Source: Strongylocentrotus purpuratus
Taxonomy: Eukaryota; Echinodermata; Echinoidea; Camarodonta; Strongylocentrotidae
Direction: 5' to 3'
DNA length: 64,000 bases
Assembly (NCBI RefSeq): GCF_000002235.5
Contig: NW_022145612.1
Coordinates: 14,748,809 to 14,812,808, forward strand
A program made the position numbers and the translations under genes. The notes under the pieces were generated by a model. It was not told where the DNA came from, made no database searches, and worked only from the letters and a program-made list of their open reading frames with translations. Position 1 is the first letter of the stretch, and the number at the start of each line of letters is the position of its first letter. Shown here piece after piece: positions 47,693-62,600 of the stretch.

Positions 47693-50600
47693 CTGACCAA
47701 AGAAAAACATTGAAAAGATCAAAAGAAATGTAATTCATTTGAAGTAAACATCATTTAAAAAATTTACTGAAATACAGCTGGTAATGACTTGCATGCTTGT
47801 GTGTCTTGGTAAATATCCACAACTGAGGAACATTTCTACAAGTACAGAAGAAAATCTAGAGTACTGGTAAATGATTATGTACAAAGCAGGGTTCCTTCAT
47901 GAAAACAAATTCACCTGTTTCCCTGATGTAGTTTCAAAATTCCAGGATCATACAGGAGAGATGTCAACAAACTAAGAATTCTCCGTAGCCAGTCATTCAG
48001 CGGGATATCCTGTTTGGACACCAGACAATTTGAGGATATTTAGAGACCAACTACTTTCTTGGGGGGGGGGGGGGGCTGGGGGCGCCAATGAAATTCCTTG
48101 AAGCTAAGCTTCTTCTTTCATTGAAAGAAACCTTAAAATTCTATTCAGAACTCACAAAAATCTTACTTAAGCCATAAATATAAAAAAAATATCCAACAGT
48201 CCTTTAATTTGAAGGACTTACATGATAATAAAAAAAAATTCAGTGCACTTTCAGTTATTATTACTGGAGAAGTCTTTGAATGACTTTAATAGATTTACAT
48301 TTACATTGATAATGATATTATTCTTTGAAAATAATATCTATTAATATAGGACTACTGATTGCCCTTCTTCATGTGTGTTTAAAGCTTTAAGTGTCACATG
48401 ATTTCAAGAATTATACAATATACTGACCTTCACATCTCCCCCACTAGGTTGATGGTCGGCATTGTCCATTGACCCGACCTTGCTCTGAGCTTTGGTACTG
48501 AACTCCAGTTTCTCATCTAAAATCTGTGAAAGAAGAAGAATATATAACTACATGTAATGATAAGGATATACACTTATAAAAATTCTTGTTAGCATGCCAG
48601 TGAAGATGGAATTAAATCAGTCTGCAATTCCCTGTGGCCTTTTCCATTATAGTTTCAGGTAAGTCTCTTTGTAAAGTTTGAGGCCGTTATGTGCAATCGT
48701 GTCCATGAGAATAAAAACATCATGTACAACTTTGATCCTATTGTCGGTGTTCAATGATTGAAGAAACCAGCCTTGCATGTTTAGATTTGATAGAATATTG
48801 CTCATACCTAAACCACTGGATACAAAAACTAAATATCTTTAAACAAATATTGCATGGGCTCTACCAAGTCCCTTCCAATGAAAATTTTCAGTTTTATAAA
48901 GGCCTGTCAAAAATTATTATCTGTGGTAAAACAAAAAATTAATTTCTTTTAAAAAATATTCCATGGGCTCTACCAATTCCCTTCCACTGAAAATCCTTAG
49001 TTTTAAAAAGGCCTGTCAAAAAATTATTTTCTGTGGTAAAACAACTAAACATCTAGATACTTCAGCCAATAAGATGAGAGTTTCTGCAGAAATATAATTG
49101 CAGGGTCATGCTCCATGCAGGGGAAACTTACGTGTACATCTCCACCTCCTGGTTTATGACTGGCATTATCAAGGGATCCAATCTTACTCGAAGCCTTTGC
49201 CTTGAATTCTAGCTTTTCTTCTTGTATCTATCAAAGAAAACAATTTGGAATCTTAAAAATATTGCCTTTTATACAAATCCATTTGTTGAATTAGCTTCCC
49301 TATACCGTACATGTATCATTGAAAACTTATCAGATCCATCCATATAGTGACAAGATAGCTAGGTACTTCATTGTGACTTTAAACAAATCTTTTCTTCTGG
49401 GATCTAGGGTAAAATATTAGAGGTCGAAAGAGGTACAAAGTGAAATTTTATGGATTTATTGATTTATGGTGTACTTGGTTTCCTGATTAAGATTGAACGT
49501 GCAATGACCGTGTGCACGCCACTTTGTAGTGTACTTTTCAAGGAATTAAAAGAAGACCATGAAAAAACTATGAAAAAATTCTTCTTCATTTGATACGGTA
49601 TCATACCTTGACTTGCCCTCCACCTGGCTTGTGTTCAATGTTGTCTTTGGAGCCGATCTTTGAGGTGGCCTTTACTTTGAAGTCGAGTTTCTTGTTCTCG
49701 ATCTTGACCTGGCCGCCTCCAGCCTGGTGTTTGATGTTGTCCTTGGATCCTATCTTTGAAGCTGCTTTGTCCTTGAAATCCAACTTCTTCTTTTCAATCT
49801 TCACCTTCCCTCCTCCAGGTTTGTGCGTGGCATTGTCCAGAGAACCAATCTTGGATGTGACCTTCTTGCCAAAGTCCACCTTCTTTTTTTCAATCTTTAT
49901 AGTTTTAAAAGAATATTGAAATAGAGACAAGGATTAGATTTTAAATGCACTCTTATTCTCTTTCTTTTCTTTTTTTTCTCCAATTGTCCAGATGAACTGG
50001 CATACTGGTCTTTAGGAAGATTAGCATTGTTGGTTTTTGTTAATCAGGATTAATGATAAGACTATTATGAATAAATTCATGGGATTGCACTTCACAAATT
50101 GGTTATAACATTTTTTTTAAAATCATCATTCATTTCAGATATTTTCCTTATTTAAAAACATAAACTCAATTGGCTCAGTTATAAGAGAAATTCTTTACAC
50201 TGTCAAAGTTTTTCAATTTAATTGTAACCATACAGATTCTTGCGTTATTTGTTTTTGGCAAAGAAAACCTTGTCTGTCTTTTAAAATTTGAAATAGGATT
50301 CATATTTTGTTAAGATACATATACAAGAAATGTCATATTAACAAAATATTGGAGTTACGGACTTCATTGTAAATTTTGAGTTCAATGTATCACTGGCAAT
50401 GTGTTGTTTTTGTTTTTTTCAGAAGTGAAAAAGAATGAGGATAAGTATCCATAAATGCTGCAAGTCTGATGAAAACAGCAACTGGAAAATAAAAACAGAA
50501 TTGATCTACATAAAACTCAAAGAAAAGATGCTGCAGCTTTGTTGAAATTCTTGAATTGGGGAAGAAATAAAAGTTTGAAAGTTTAGTTGTTGATGTGCAT

Positions 50601-53600
50601 GTTACTACCTTTACATTTCCTCCTCCTGGGGAATGTGTGGCATTGTCAAGCGATCCAATTTTGCTTTTCACCGTCTTTGAGTAGTCTGCAGACTGATTCA
50701 ATATCTGGAATTAAATGGGATGAAAAATTGCAGAAAAAAAAGGAAAAAATAAAACTTAATAAAAACCTGAAAAAAGGTATTCAGAAAAGGAAAAGTATGA
50801 AAGAGAGTACAACACACAACTGAGGATAATGACAAAATTAAACAAAGAAGTTTATCTCTTTCCAATGTTTTTTGCATATTTTATTTTATGCAATTGAAAT
50901 CATTTTTGATGTGTGGCATTTTTCCCTAATTTGATTAGTAAATTCTTCCAATGGCTAACATTTCTGTAAATACAATTTTGCAATGCACATAACTTGTGCC
51001 CCCCCCCCTCCCCCCCCCCCCCCCCCCCCCCCCCTGGACAAAAAAAGGGAAAAGAGAAATGTGATAATGAGACACTGTCCCTGTTCGGTCAAATCATGCA
51101 TCCTCTTGTTTAATTTTGTACATAGAAAAAATGAAATGAAGAATGAAATAGAAATTGAAGATGTACAACCACCTAGAACAAATCGCATACCAGTGTGATC
51201 AAAATGTACAAATAGTGTGCATAAATCAAGGAAAACAAAGTAAGAGGAGAATTTTACCGGCCCACTAAATATTTGTGAGGCAGCAGAATATAAAAGCAGT
51301 TTCTAATTTTTGCAATCTGATGATAAATTTCTGAAACATTTACTCAAAATTAATGCCCAATTCCATTTGAGCTATAAATTGACTGTAATTATCCTTTATT
51401 TTCTCTCCTTTAGTTTCTCTCTCTTTATTTTGTTTTATTTGATAGTTTATGTATTCGTAAAAAAGAATGGAAAGTGAAAAGTTGTCTCCAGATGCTGGCA
51501 CAGTTCTGTGAGATTTAAAAAAAAAATGAGAGCTGAAGATCTTGGACTGGTGTAGTCTTGGCTCTACTTTGTTCAAACCTGCAATTCACAATAATTCTTT
51601 TCATCAATTATTCACATCATTGTCAGCCTAGCTTGAAGTTCGCCATCCTTGTTCAGTGATATTTAGGAAAAAGTTAACAGAAACATCTCTCTTTTAACCA
51701 GAAAGACACATTAAAAAATAATAATAATTGAGTTTATCTCTATTAAAAAAGAGAAGAAAAGAATACAAATTATAATTTGTTAATGGGATATTGAACAGAA
51801 ATTTTAACTATTGCCTTATTTCTACAAATAATGCAAACATCCAATGTTAATAAGTCACAAATTTAAGAAACACTCAAATGGTTTAAATGTGACAGTATTT
51901 TACATAACATAAAACACACAAATGTACTTAAACTTTCAATTAGTATCAGTTGATTTTCAATATTTCTTATTTTCATATTACTTGGTAATAACATAATTTT
52001 TATATAGTATATCTGTTCAATATCTTTCATAAGAAAATGACAGGAAAGGAAAGTAAACTGAATGAATATTTGGATTTCAGTTTAAATATATTAATGTATT
52101 ACATGACAGTATGCATTATGATTAATCTACTAGATATTTCTTGCGTACAATTTCCATACATTTCTTCTCTGTCTGCCTTTGCTTTCTTAATCTTTTTCCT
52201 TCTAGTACAAACCATCATCCAGTTATCAATTTTTTACAAAATTCAGTATGATACTGCAATAGGCCTACAGAATATATCTATACCATGCTCCTCTACTATT
52301 AATACGGTTCAAAATAAAACAAATCATTAATATTTTAACAATGCTATTTTGGTTATATTCAGTGTCCAAAAAATTGTCATATGTTCACATGTTATTATTG
52401 CAAAAGAAGAAGGGGGAAATAAACAATAAAATAACAAGATGTGAATAAAGCACTAAGTTTTTTATAAGAAAGTGGCCTTTCAATTTTTTTTTATTAACGA
52501 AAGCGAGAAGAGCTGGCATCTGCAGTCTTTTAAATAACAATACATCAAGCTAGGTAATACTGTAGTATATCTACCGCTAGCATTACTACTTCTACTACAT
52601 CCATCCGTACCTTTACATTTCCACCCTTTGGAGAATGATGAGCATTGTCCAGAGATCCTATTTTACTTTTTGCCTTTTTGCTGAAATCCATGGAAGCACT
52701 TGTAATCTTTAGGGAGGACGGTGGCGAACAAGATATTTTTATTTGTACATGGGAAGCAGGAAGGAAATCAGAATAAGAAAAATAAATACAATAATGGAAT
52801 AAAAAAGAAGAGAGAGAAATGGTTAGGGATTTAAGGTATTACATATAACTTTTCCTATAATGATCTGGTTAGGGTTTGAAGAAGTCTGAAGATGCGTATA
52901 GATAACTAAATGTTCTGTATATAGTTTTACGGTAATTGTCTCGTGATGCGCATTGTGTATGAAAAATGATACATAGAATGTGCAATATACTATTTATTCC
53001 CTGGTGGTATTGGCGTGTGTTTGTTCTTTGTTTTTTCATGATATTTGTGTTAATTTAGATCAGAGCTAGTAAGCTGGTAAAAGTAAAGGCATATTTTTTG
53101 GAACAGAAACAAGGAAATAATAGTTAAAAACACACAAAAGTCAGACAAAGATAACAAAGATTACTTTTGCAAATATCACAGTAAATCAAATTGAGAGCAT
53201 GCATAAGTTAAGTCAAAAGAAAACACATATTTGAAAATATAACTATAAACCAAGTTGAAATATTGATTCCTTCAAGGGGTATAGTTATGAAAATGTAGTG
53301 CAACTTAAGTTAAGTCAAAAGAAAACACATATTTGAAAAAATGTAGTGCAACTTTTTTTCTTTTTTTTTTTAATTAGCAATGCCTAAAATTATGAGTAAA
53401 GTATTTCGTTATAGATTAAAGAATTAAATTGTTCTTCTCAATCAGTAAAATGGGGATACATTAAAATAATAAAGTCAGATGATATGGAATAGTTGAAATT
53501 GTGTTAAAATCATCAGCGAGTCTAGAGGTATTGTACATATTTCAAAATGCATAAACCCTTTAAGATGAATAGATTCATTCAGTGGCATTGCATTATATAA

Positions 53601-56600
53601 TTTCTACAATCATTAAGATACTCCCGGGTATGAAGTTGCCACTTCAAATAAAACCATCCACAGAAATGAAGACATAAGGTCCTAATAGGTCACCTTGACG
53701 TTGCCACCTCCAGGAGAATGCTGGGCATTGTCCAAGGAACCGATTTTACTGGATACAGACGACTTGGGGAAAGCAACTGGATCATGCAGAATCTTGATTG
53801 ACCACAAAAGACAACATTGCACAGAGAAGAAAAGAAAAAAACAAAGAACAGGACAATATAGCATGCACAAGATAAAGAGAAACAGTGCATGCAACAATAG
53901 TCTGTGAAGTGAACAATTCCCATGAGATAAACTGCAGGTTCAAATGGGAAAATGAAATGAGGAAATCGATGGAGGTTTATGCTGGTTACTCAATTACAGT
54001 TCAATAATCCAAAAGTAATCTATTCTCCCAAGCTCAAATTTACTTTTGCGATAGTATCTTTTAAGGAAACTAGACGTAGTGCTCGAGGCTAGGACAGTTT
54101 GCATGCAGGGGTTTACAGATGCTATCTGCCTTTCATGGGATATGGTTCGCTATTTACCTCTTTGTCAGCTGTATATTCCCCTTGCAGATTATGCTTACCA
54201 CCTAGACCTGCCATGGTAGGTCTCCTTTTGCTGCCCCCCCCCCCCCTACTCCCAAGTCTACTTTCCAACCTACTAATTACTTCTTTGCTTTTCGGAGATT
54301 ATACTATAGTTGAGGAACTGTGGTACAAAAGGGGGCAACAAAGAGGTAAGTATGTATTTCTAGTAGATATGCAAATCTCTACAGATTTTTATTATCCACT
54401 ATGAAAAATACATAATTACCTCTTAGTGAGTTCCAGTGGCCACCACAGAAAAAAAAGTGATTAAGAAAATAGTGTAGTTTGCATGTGGGAAGTGGGAATT
54501 TTCAAGGTTCTGCAAAAAGTGGTCGCTCAGGAAAGAAGGAAGTTTCATGTGCATAAGGAAGTTTAGTCGGTAAGCAAATCGGCACGGGGGATTGAATATG
54601 CAACTAACAAAGAGGTATACCTGTACTATGTAAATTGCTATTACATTTATATATAAACTAATTTCATGCACTACAACGAAACTTACCTCACTAAATGGAA
54701 ACGACCATTACAACATATGTAACACAAAATATACCTTTAAATATCAAATTCATTTCTGCTACGCAAACAAGCACTTGGACTATGATGAGAGGAGCACTTT
54801 TGGGGCACTTTGATTTTCTACCTTTTTTTCAAATTGAAATATTGTGTTAGAATGCACTGCAAATTTTGATTTGATTTGATTAAAAAAGCACACATTCAAT
54901 CCAAAGTAATCAAATTTAGTTTTTTTTTTAAACGGTTGATTTGATGCAAATAAAGTTCACCTTGACTTTCCCACCGTGCGGTGAGTGATGGGCATTCTCC
55001 AGAGATCCCACTCTACTTGAGGGTTTTGAGAATGTGACAGGGTCATGGAGAATCTGAAATGAATCGGGTAAGGCGTGGTACCAAACACCCAAGAGGTAGA
55101 AGCAGAACACATTGCAATCATGAAATTTATTATTTTATTTATTTCCCATGAGGATCGATGAAGAGGTGATAATCGATGTTGTAACAAGTGCTGACCCTCT
55201 CCCTTTCAGTCCTGAGATATCGAGATTCGTTCGACCCGGAGCAAAAAAATTTCATCATATCTTTACCATTCCTTGGACAAAGGTTACTTGTTTACTTGGG
55301 CAATGGTAGAATAAATCTTCAGGGAAATGAAAATGTTGCTGATATCTTTTGAGAAAAATTGGTGAAAATTCAGTGAAATTTTTCCATAAGACTATTCTAC
55401 CATTGGAAAAATACCCCATGTGTGAGTCCTTTCGCAAATTATGAAATTTGAAAAAAGAATATTGGCCTTAATGTCTTCTCCTTGAAACTAAAATTGTTTC
55501 TATTGCTAACAAAGAAAACTACAAGGGGATTAATTCTTTGATGGGTAGCTAATTCTACAACATTTACAAAATGAGATATTCACAATGTCAAGCATACCTA
55601 GGTATAAAACATGCTTAACATGCACAATGCATATACAGGAGACATATTAAATGATTAACATGAATTCATACATAACATGTACATCTACATGCATGACTCA
55701 TGAACAAGACTTAATTCCAACCTTTTAAATTATATGTACCGTATATTGTTGATGAAATATGTTTTTATCCCAAACAAAAGCTGTTCTTAAGATTTTTAAC
55801 TAGTATCTTGGACTTAACATTTTTTTTTGCTTGTTTGCTATTTTGTTGTATATTTTCTCTAGTTTATTTTACATATACATCTATTCAAGGGTTAGATAGA
55901 CTTAAATAAAGTATTTGGATGCCTTTTTTTACCAAGTCTGTGTCCACTTAACTAGATTTTGAGCGGGTTTGTTTTCTGCACAACCTAGCTTAATATCCAA
56001 CATTTATCACAATACTGACCAGATGCAATTGTACAATTGTGACATAAAACTACAGGTAGTAGAACAACATAATAAAGGCTCTCTTGAAAGGAACTTTCAA
56101 ACACATTGCACTTGTTCACAAACAATAAACAATACAACAGTATCCTAATATGTAACAACAGACATAAAAGACAATATTGAATCAATATTTTTAAAAGGCC
56201 TGTTTAGATTTTGTCCTTTGTTTCTTGAGGTGAGTTTTGGGGGTATATACATTTATGTCATGTCACACATTTAAGTGAAACATTATGATGTGTATGATAT
56301 GAGTTAATGCCCTTCTTGCTCTCAACTGACAAATCGTATAACTCGAGAGTCAATGGATAGTTATATCTTAGGCATCTGTAGAGAATGTTTCACCAAATGT
56401 AAAAAATACATTTTGTGATTGAAAAATGTAGACAGGAACGATTAAAAATCACAGTAAAACATCACAATATAGTTTTTAACATACACAGGAGAACAAATTA
56501 TTGTTTTTTGTATATTTCTGATTAGTTGAGAGAATAGAATATTTTCTAAATATTGTCTATTTTCATTAGACTTCTACAGTGGTAGAAGTTCTACCACTGT

Positions 56601-59600
56601 GAAATGTATGATTTTCATGCTCAAAAAAACACTTTTAAACTTTGGAGAGAGTATTTGAACATGTTTTTTGACTGCCTAAAATCTGTCCAAGTATTTTTTG
56701 ACTCCATAATTCTGTCAACAATTTTCTAACATTGTGAAATTAGAAGTAGTAAAACTAGTAGAACTATTTGTTTGTGTGTATATTTATTTATATTTGGCTA
56801 TATCTTTCAAAATCAAAGATTATTATATACATTATTTATTTCAAAATGTTTTAATGTAACTGAAATAAAAATGTCTTTAACCAAGTAAATACAGTTCTAA
56901 TCCTCTCAAAAGATTGTATCAAGACAAGCTTGGTCTTACTTTCATAAATGACAAAAGATGTAAATCAAATGAAATGTACATGCACCATCAATCTAACAAG
57001 CTTTTTAAAAGTTTTTTTAAAGTCTTTAAAAAAAAAACTTTTCTTATTAACATTTTGTCTATCGGTAAGAAGAAGTTACTTATAATTCTCTGTCAGATTT
57101 ACATTGCTAAGAAATGACTCCTACTAACAATATTTGTGAAGGTATCATGACCAAAAGAAAGTTATTTTTGTGAGCAAACAAAATTATTGTGTACAAAGAA
57201 TTAGTTAATCATGCCTCATGCCCTAACAGATATTGTATTTTATTCATTTTGTAGACATACTTGTCAAAGAATGTGAACTTAATGGTTTAGAAATCTTAAG
57301 TTTTCAAATGAAAGCATCGTATTATAAAATCCCTAAAAGACATAAGAATTTCACTAAAAAGTACCTTCAGGTTAAATATTTTCTTTTTAAATTGCAAAAC
57401 AGCTACTAGAATATCCTTTTCAGATGTTCACAGAATCATTATTTATTTTTAACTTGTTCTTTTTTTCCAGAGTAGTCCTAAGTAGACGCTTTTTAAATGC
57501 TTTTTACGTTATACTCACAATAATTAATGACTTAATTAATATTAGTCTTTTTAAGGTGTGATACGTATAACAAACCATCAAAGTAATTTCCACTTATTTT
57601 ACATTTGAATTTGGATACTGAGGTCATTGTTACAAAATGGTTATGCTGTTAGTTGGGTGCTCCAAAACTTGCTTTGGTGACAATTGCTCCGGGCTTATTT
57701 TTTTCCCTCAAAAGTACAGGTTAAGGTTTAGGCTTGTGATTGGGTTTTAGGTTAGGTTTAGGGTTAGAGTTAGGTGTAGTGTTGGGTCTAGGGGAGTAGT
57801 TAGGAATTTGATTACGGTAGGAAAATAACCACAGAGCAATTGTCACAGGAGCAAATGTTGTATAACTGTTAGTTGGTATGTTGATGCACAATACGCAGCA
57901 ATGACAGGTAGTCGATCATTCGGTCAGTCGGTTAGGACATGCAATACCTTAACACTCCCACCCCCAGGAGAGTGGTGGGCATTATCCAGCGAACCAACAC
58001 GACTGTTGGCACGAGTTCTAAAGTCAACCCTCTCGTCAAAGATCTATATTGTTTCCAAGGGTTATCAGGAAGCAGTAATAGGAAATACACAAAGCTTAGT
58101 ATTTTAGTTTTTTTTAAAGCTTTCTCTCTTTAATAAACAAACAGAGCATTAAATCTCTCAGCACAAGTGACATGCAGAACTTTTGAAATACAATTTTCAA
58201 AGTTTAAGGCCCATTTTTGTTATCCAGTTGACTTCTTACTCTATTCACAAACCCAAATGCCTTGACTCAAATACATTTATATTGTATATTTGTTTCACAG
58301 CATTCATTGGATAATGTTGCCCGCTTTCAATTTCTGCATGTTCAGAGGAATAAATACTGATTAAATAACGTTGAGAGATTGACATATGATTTCCCTTTCA
58401 ATCAATTCCATCAGTAATGTTCCAATATTGTTATACCCATCCTGTGATGGCATGAATACCAAGAGGTTTTATTGCTAGTAATTTAGTAGAGGACCATGCA
58501 AGAGTGTTAGCATCTCACCCCTCGATCAACCCATCCTTCTCATGAACTTTTCTGCTTTAAATCAAAAGTACATCACCCCATCTCAATTAATATTTGCTTT
58601 CCAACTTTGAAACTTAGCCAACTGTGATCTCATATTCAACTGAAAAACAGGATAAAGTAAATTTTGAGTATCGGATGTTGGATAGTAGTCAATTTAGAAT
58701 CTATTTAACTCTTGAATCAAGATTTTAATCAGCGGTGAGAAAAAAGACACAGATGTACATTGTTTTTTCATGTTTGAACCACTTAATACTTGTATTGAGG
58801 GTTGGACTTTTGAGTCAATCACAGTTTATGATTGACATACACATGAAATGGTTTTATTCCACTGATCGTCTGAATATTTGGTTTATTTCTTTCTTCTCGA
58901 CCATTAATTATTGGAGATAATTACCTTGACATTTCCACCTCCTGCCCTGTGGGTTGAGTTGCCAAGGGAACCACATTTTGATTGTACCCTGCTGTAGTTA
59001 GATTTCTCCGACTGAATCTTCACCTGGATGTTAGGAGAAAAGAAATCAAAGAAGTTATTGAGGGCATTTGTCCATGTCCCCATAAATTTGAGAACAATTG
59101 TGCAAAACTTAATTAGCTGAAGTCAATATTTATGAAGTATGTGAGGTAGTGAAATTAATGCCAATGACAGAGTCACAGAATATGTCTTGTCATTAGATAG
59201 ATCATCATTCAAACATGATAATGTGCATTATGAATACCTAAGAACAGCTGATTGATCAAATTCACTCATGGAGTCCATCCTCCATAAAAAGATTTCTGGT
59301 CTGCACCTCACATCTTTTGAAACAATTATTTCTTCACCATGTTCATTTTTTCATAATTTACCCACTTTACAGATCAATATCACAACATATAAATCATGCT
59401 TATATTGCTACTACTACTCCTATACAACTCTCCTACTTCCTCTTTGCTACCTCTATAGTCATAATGCTTTGTAAGCCCTTCGGCAGGCATAAGACTACTA
59501 TAATTTTATAACCATTACACTTTACAGACCTGTGCAATAACACTTTTGCGTCATCATCTTTGAGGTTTTTACATGATTAAGTTTTGTGATATATACATGC

Positions 59601-62600
59601 ATAATTATATATCTATATTAAAAGCTCATTTTTGTATCCACATGCCAGAGGAAATGGTATGATATAAATTATAAACAGGTGTTCATGCATCACCTCTGGT
59701 TTAGTTGACAGGGAAGGCTTGTATGGCAATGGTGTCGCAGCCAATGTTTCCGGATCGTCTACTGGCATCATTTAAAATTCAAACCGAGTCCCTGCTTGTC
59801 AGCAAGCTACGATCACACTCCTATAAAATGGTAAACCTGTGGGGACCCATTGCAGGTTCCATTTTGGAGGCAGGTAGGGTGATGCTGTTGTTGTATATGT
59901 TGTGTGAAGTAAATTGTGACTGCATGCTATTGCTTATTATTCACAGGGGAACACTCCCGATACAGCCGGTACTTACAATAGCCAGTTTAGGTCCCCTAAT
60001 CCATTGGTATCCATTCATGCATAGAATGAAGGTGTGCACCCATTGTTGTTATTGACCCACAGATGCTAGCGTTTTACACTTATCGCAAAGAATTATGACT
60101 TATGTCTGTATCCTGTGTCAAATTTGGGAAGAAATTATGTATTTCACTTGCTGTGAGAGTCAGAGGGGCGGTAACTCAATACAAAATCATGACTTAATGC
60201 CCTTTTGGCTTTCAGCAGATGGTTTTCATTTCAAGGAGAAGAGGGATGTTTTGAAAAATTGAAGAAAAACTTGTTATTAGTGAGCCGCAGTAACATTTAA
60301 GTAAAAGTAAAAGTCCTGCTATAGTGTTATTCAAATGAGATGTATGTGCAATTGCATTTTCAAAGATGTGTATCAGACAGATCTGATTATATGTTTTATG
60401 ACCAAAATGCAGAATCACTATAGGTATCCAAAAGACACGATTGAGGATGGAAACCCGGGTCATTGTACTTGCAGACCATACTGACTAGACCACAAGGCCC
60501 ACTCATTCCTTCCCTAAAAGTGTAAGAAGCGTGAGGGCGGGTAACATGTTTTCAGTATTCATATTCCTCCCTCTTCCCCCATTCCTCCCCTCCTTCCCCC
60601 AAAAACTTACATTTCCTCCTCCAGGTGAGTGTCTGCTGTTATCTAGAGATCCAATCTTGGATGCAGCACCATTCCGCCCTGGAGAATGCCTCACTCTAGG
60701 GGAATCCCCATCAGCTAAAGGATAAAGAATGATTGAACAAAGTGATGAATAATTATAGTGGTGCTCCTCAAGATAATAGAATAACTAACATCATATATGG
60801 ATTTTTCAAGGGTGTAAAAGATTTTGTTAATAAACAATACCCAAAGTTATTAGGAAATGTGGACTTGAATAATTGAATTTACAGCAAAAGGATTCTTCAT
60901 GAGGCAGCTATATCAAACAAAAATTTAACTGTTCTTGACAGCAGGGTTACTGTGAATAGTAAACAAATTTTCTTTTTATAAATAATTTTTTTTTTATTTT
61001 TTAGGTAATTATCATGACATTTCAGATTAAAAGAGACTAGAAAATTTAGCTAGAGTAATTACTATCATTATTTTACCAAATGTAAAATAATATTTTGGTT
61101 TCAAACTTGACTTTAAAATGTTCCTGTCTCAGGCTATGATCTGAAGACATAATAAAATAATTGACTGTGATCCTAGCCAATTATTGATGAATTTTAGTCC
61201 AAATATAAAATGCTAAATAATCAAGCTAAATATTAATTTACATTGCCTTCAACAACTTGCCCAAAACATAAGGACATCATTCATTTTGCTTTACCTGATT
61301 TTCTTGGTGATGAATTGGCAGATCTGACTTCTGTATGTGTAGTCTTAGTCACAGTAGTAACTGTCTTCTGCTTAACTCCAGACATCTTCACCTGAAAGCA
61401 GCAGGTAAAACAAAAACAAAATGGGTCAGCTTCACAGAAAAACATTGCATTTACAGTTATTGGCACCTTTAAGATACCATGTCTATTTTGTTTTATCAAA
61501 TGAATAAACAAGATGTTTTGTTTTTGTTTTTCATTTTCAGCAGGGATATCGTAAGAATGATTGATGAGAAGGAAGTGCACTGTATTTTGGGGCATCCAAT
61601 TCCACCTCAAGTGCATGCCATAGGAAGAGAACTTACATACTCTTTACCCCGTCATATTACGCTTTTATCACTAGAAAAGCTCAAACAAACCAAAATTACG
61701 TCATAAGGAATACTTAGAAAGCGGATATCACTGATTCCATTCAAGAGTGTTGATTCTGGAATTATATATGGATTAATGTGTGTGGCCCCCCCCCCCCCCA
61801 AATCCTGAACATAAGAATTTAGCATGCTTTGAATCATAAACCTGCTAAGAAAATAATACAAGAAAATGAAAGATTGTAGTAGGTCTACATGCAGTTGCTG
61901 TAGTAGATTGATTAAGTTCTACCTTCCTGAGACGTAGGTGCACAGCCAAGTTACATCACCTTTTTCTTATCCGTCAGAAATATCTCTTTACTTAATGCTC
62001 TTTAAAAAAAAGTTGAATTGTTAAGACTCACTTAATTGGTATATTACACAACTCGCTGAACTGTTGCAAAATAGGTATTCCAGCATGTCTATATATGTAT
62101 TTAGAATATTAGAACAAATAACCATGTGTCTATCACCCCCCCCCCCCTTCATGCCAATAACTATTCTTTTTAGATTGCTCCTGGTGAGTTGTCAAAGGGA
62201 TCCAGGGAGGGGGTAGTTGTTTGGGTGGTGAACATTCAGAAGGGTAGTTTTCCCATAAATCGTCTAAGGGGTTGTTTTCCTAGAATTGTTTTTTTGTAGA
62301 TATTAATTAGCAAGACAGAAACTCTTAGTAATAAAAGAAAATCTGACTGTCAACAAGTATTTAGAAGCAATATTAACATATTCATATACATTTCATTGAA
62401 ATTTAGTACCATTAGAAACCAAGTAAACATCACAGATTCTTGTATATATTGTCCCAAAATGCTAAAACTCCAATATGCATTATTCTTCTGGATGCAAGTG
62501 TTTCACTTGCTTTCCGATGGATCTGATGCTAGGTATTGAGAATTATATTGCATTGTGAATAAGGGTAAACAAGGAAATACTATAGCTATAACTTGCTAGG

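Noticed and set aside
50955..51198. Proline- or glycine-run ORFs across the poly-C tract
   Set aside because: Homopolymer translation only; intronic position.
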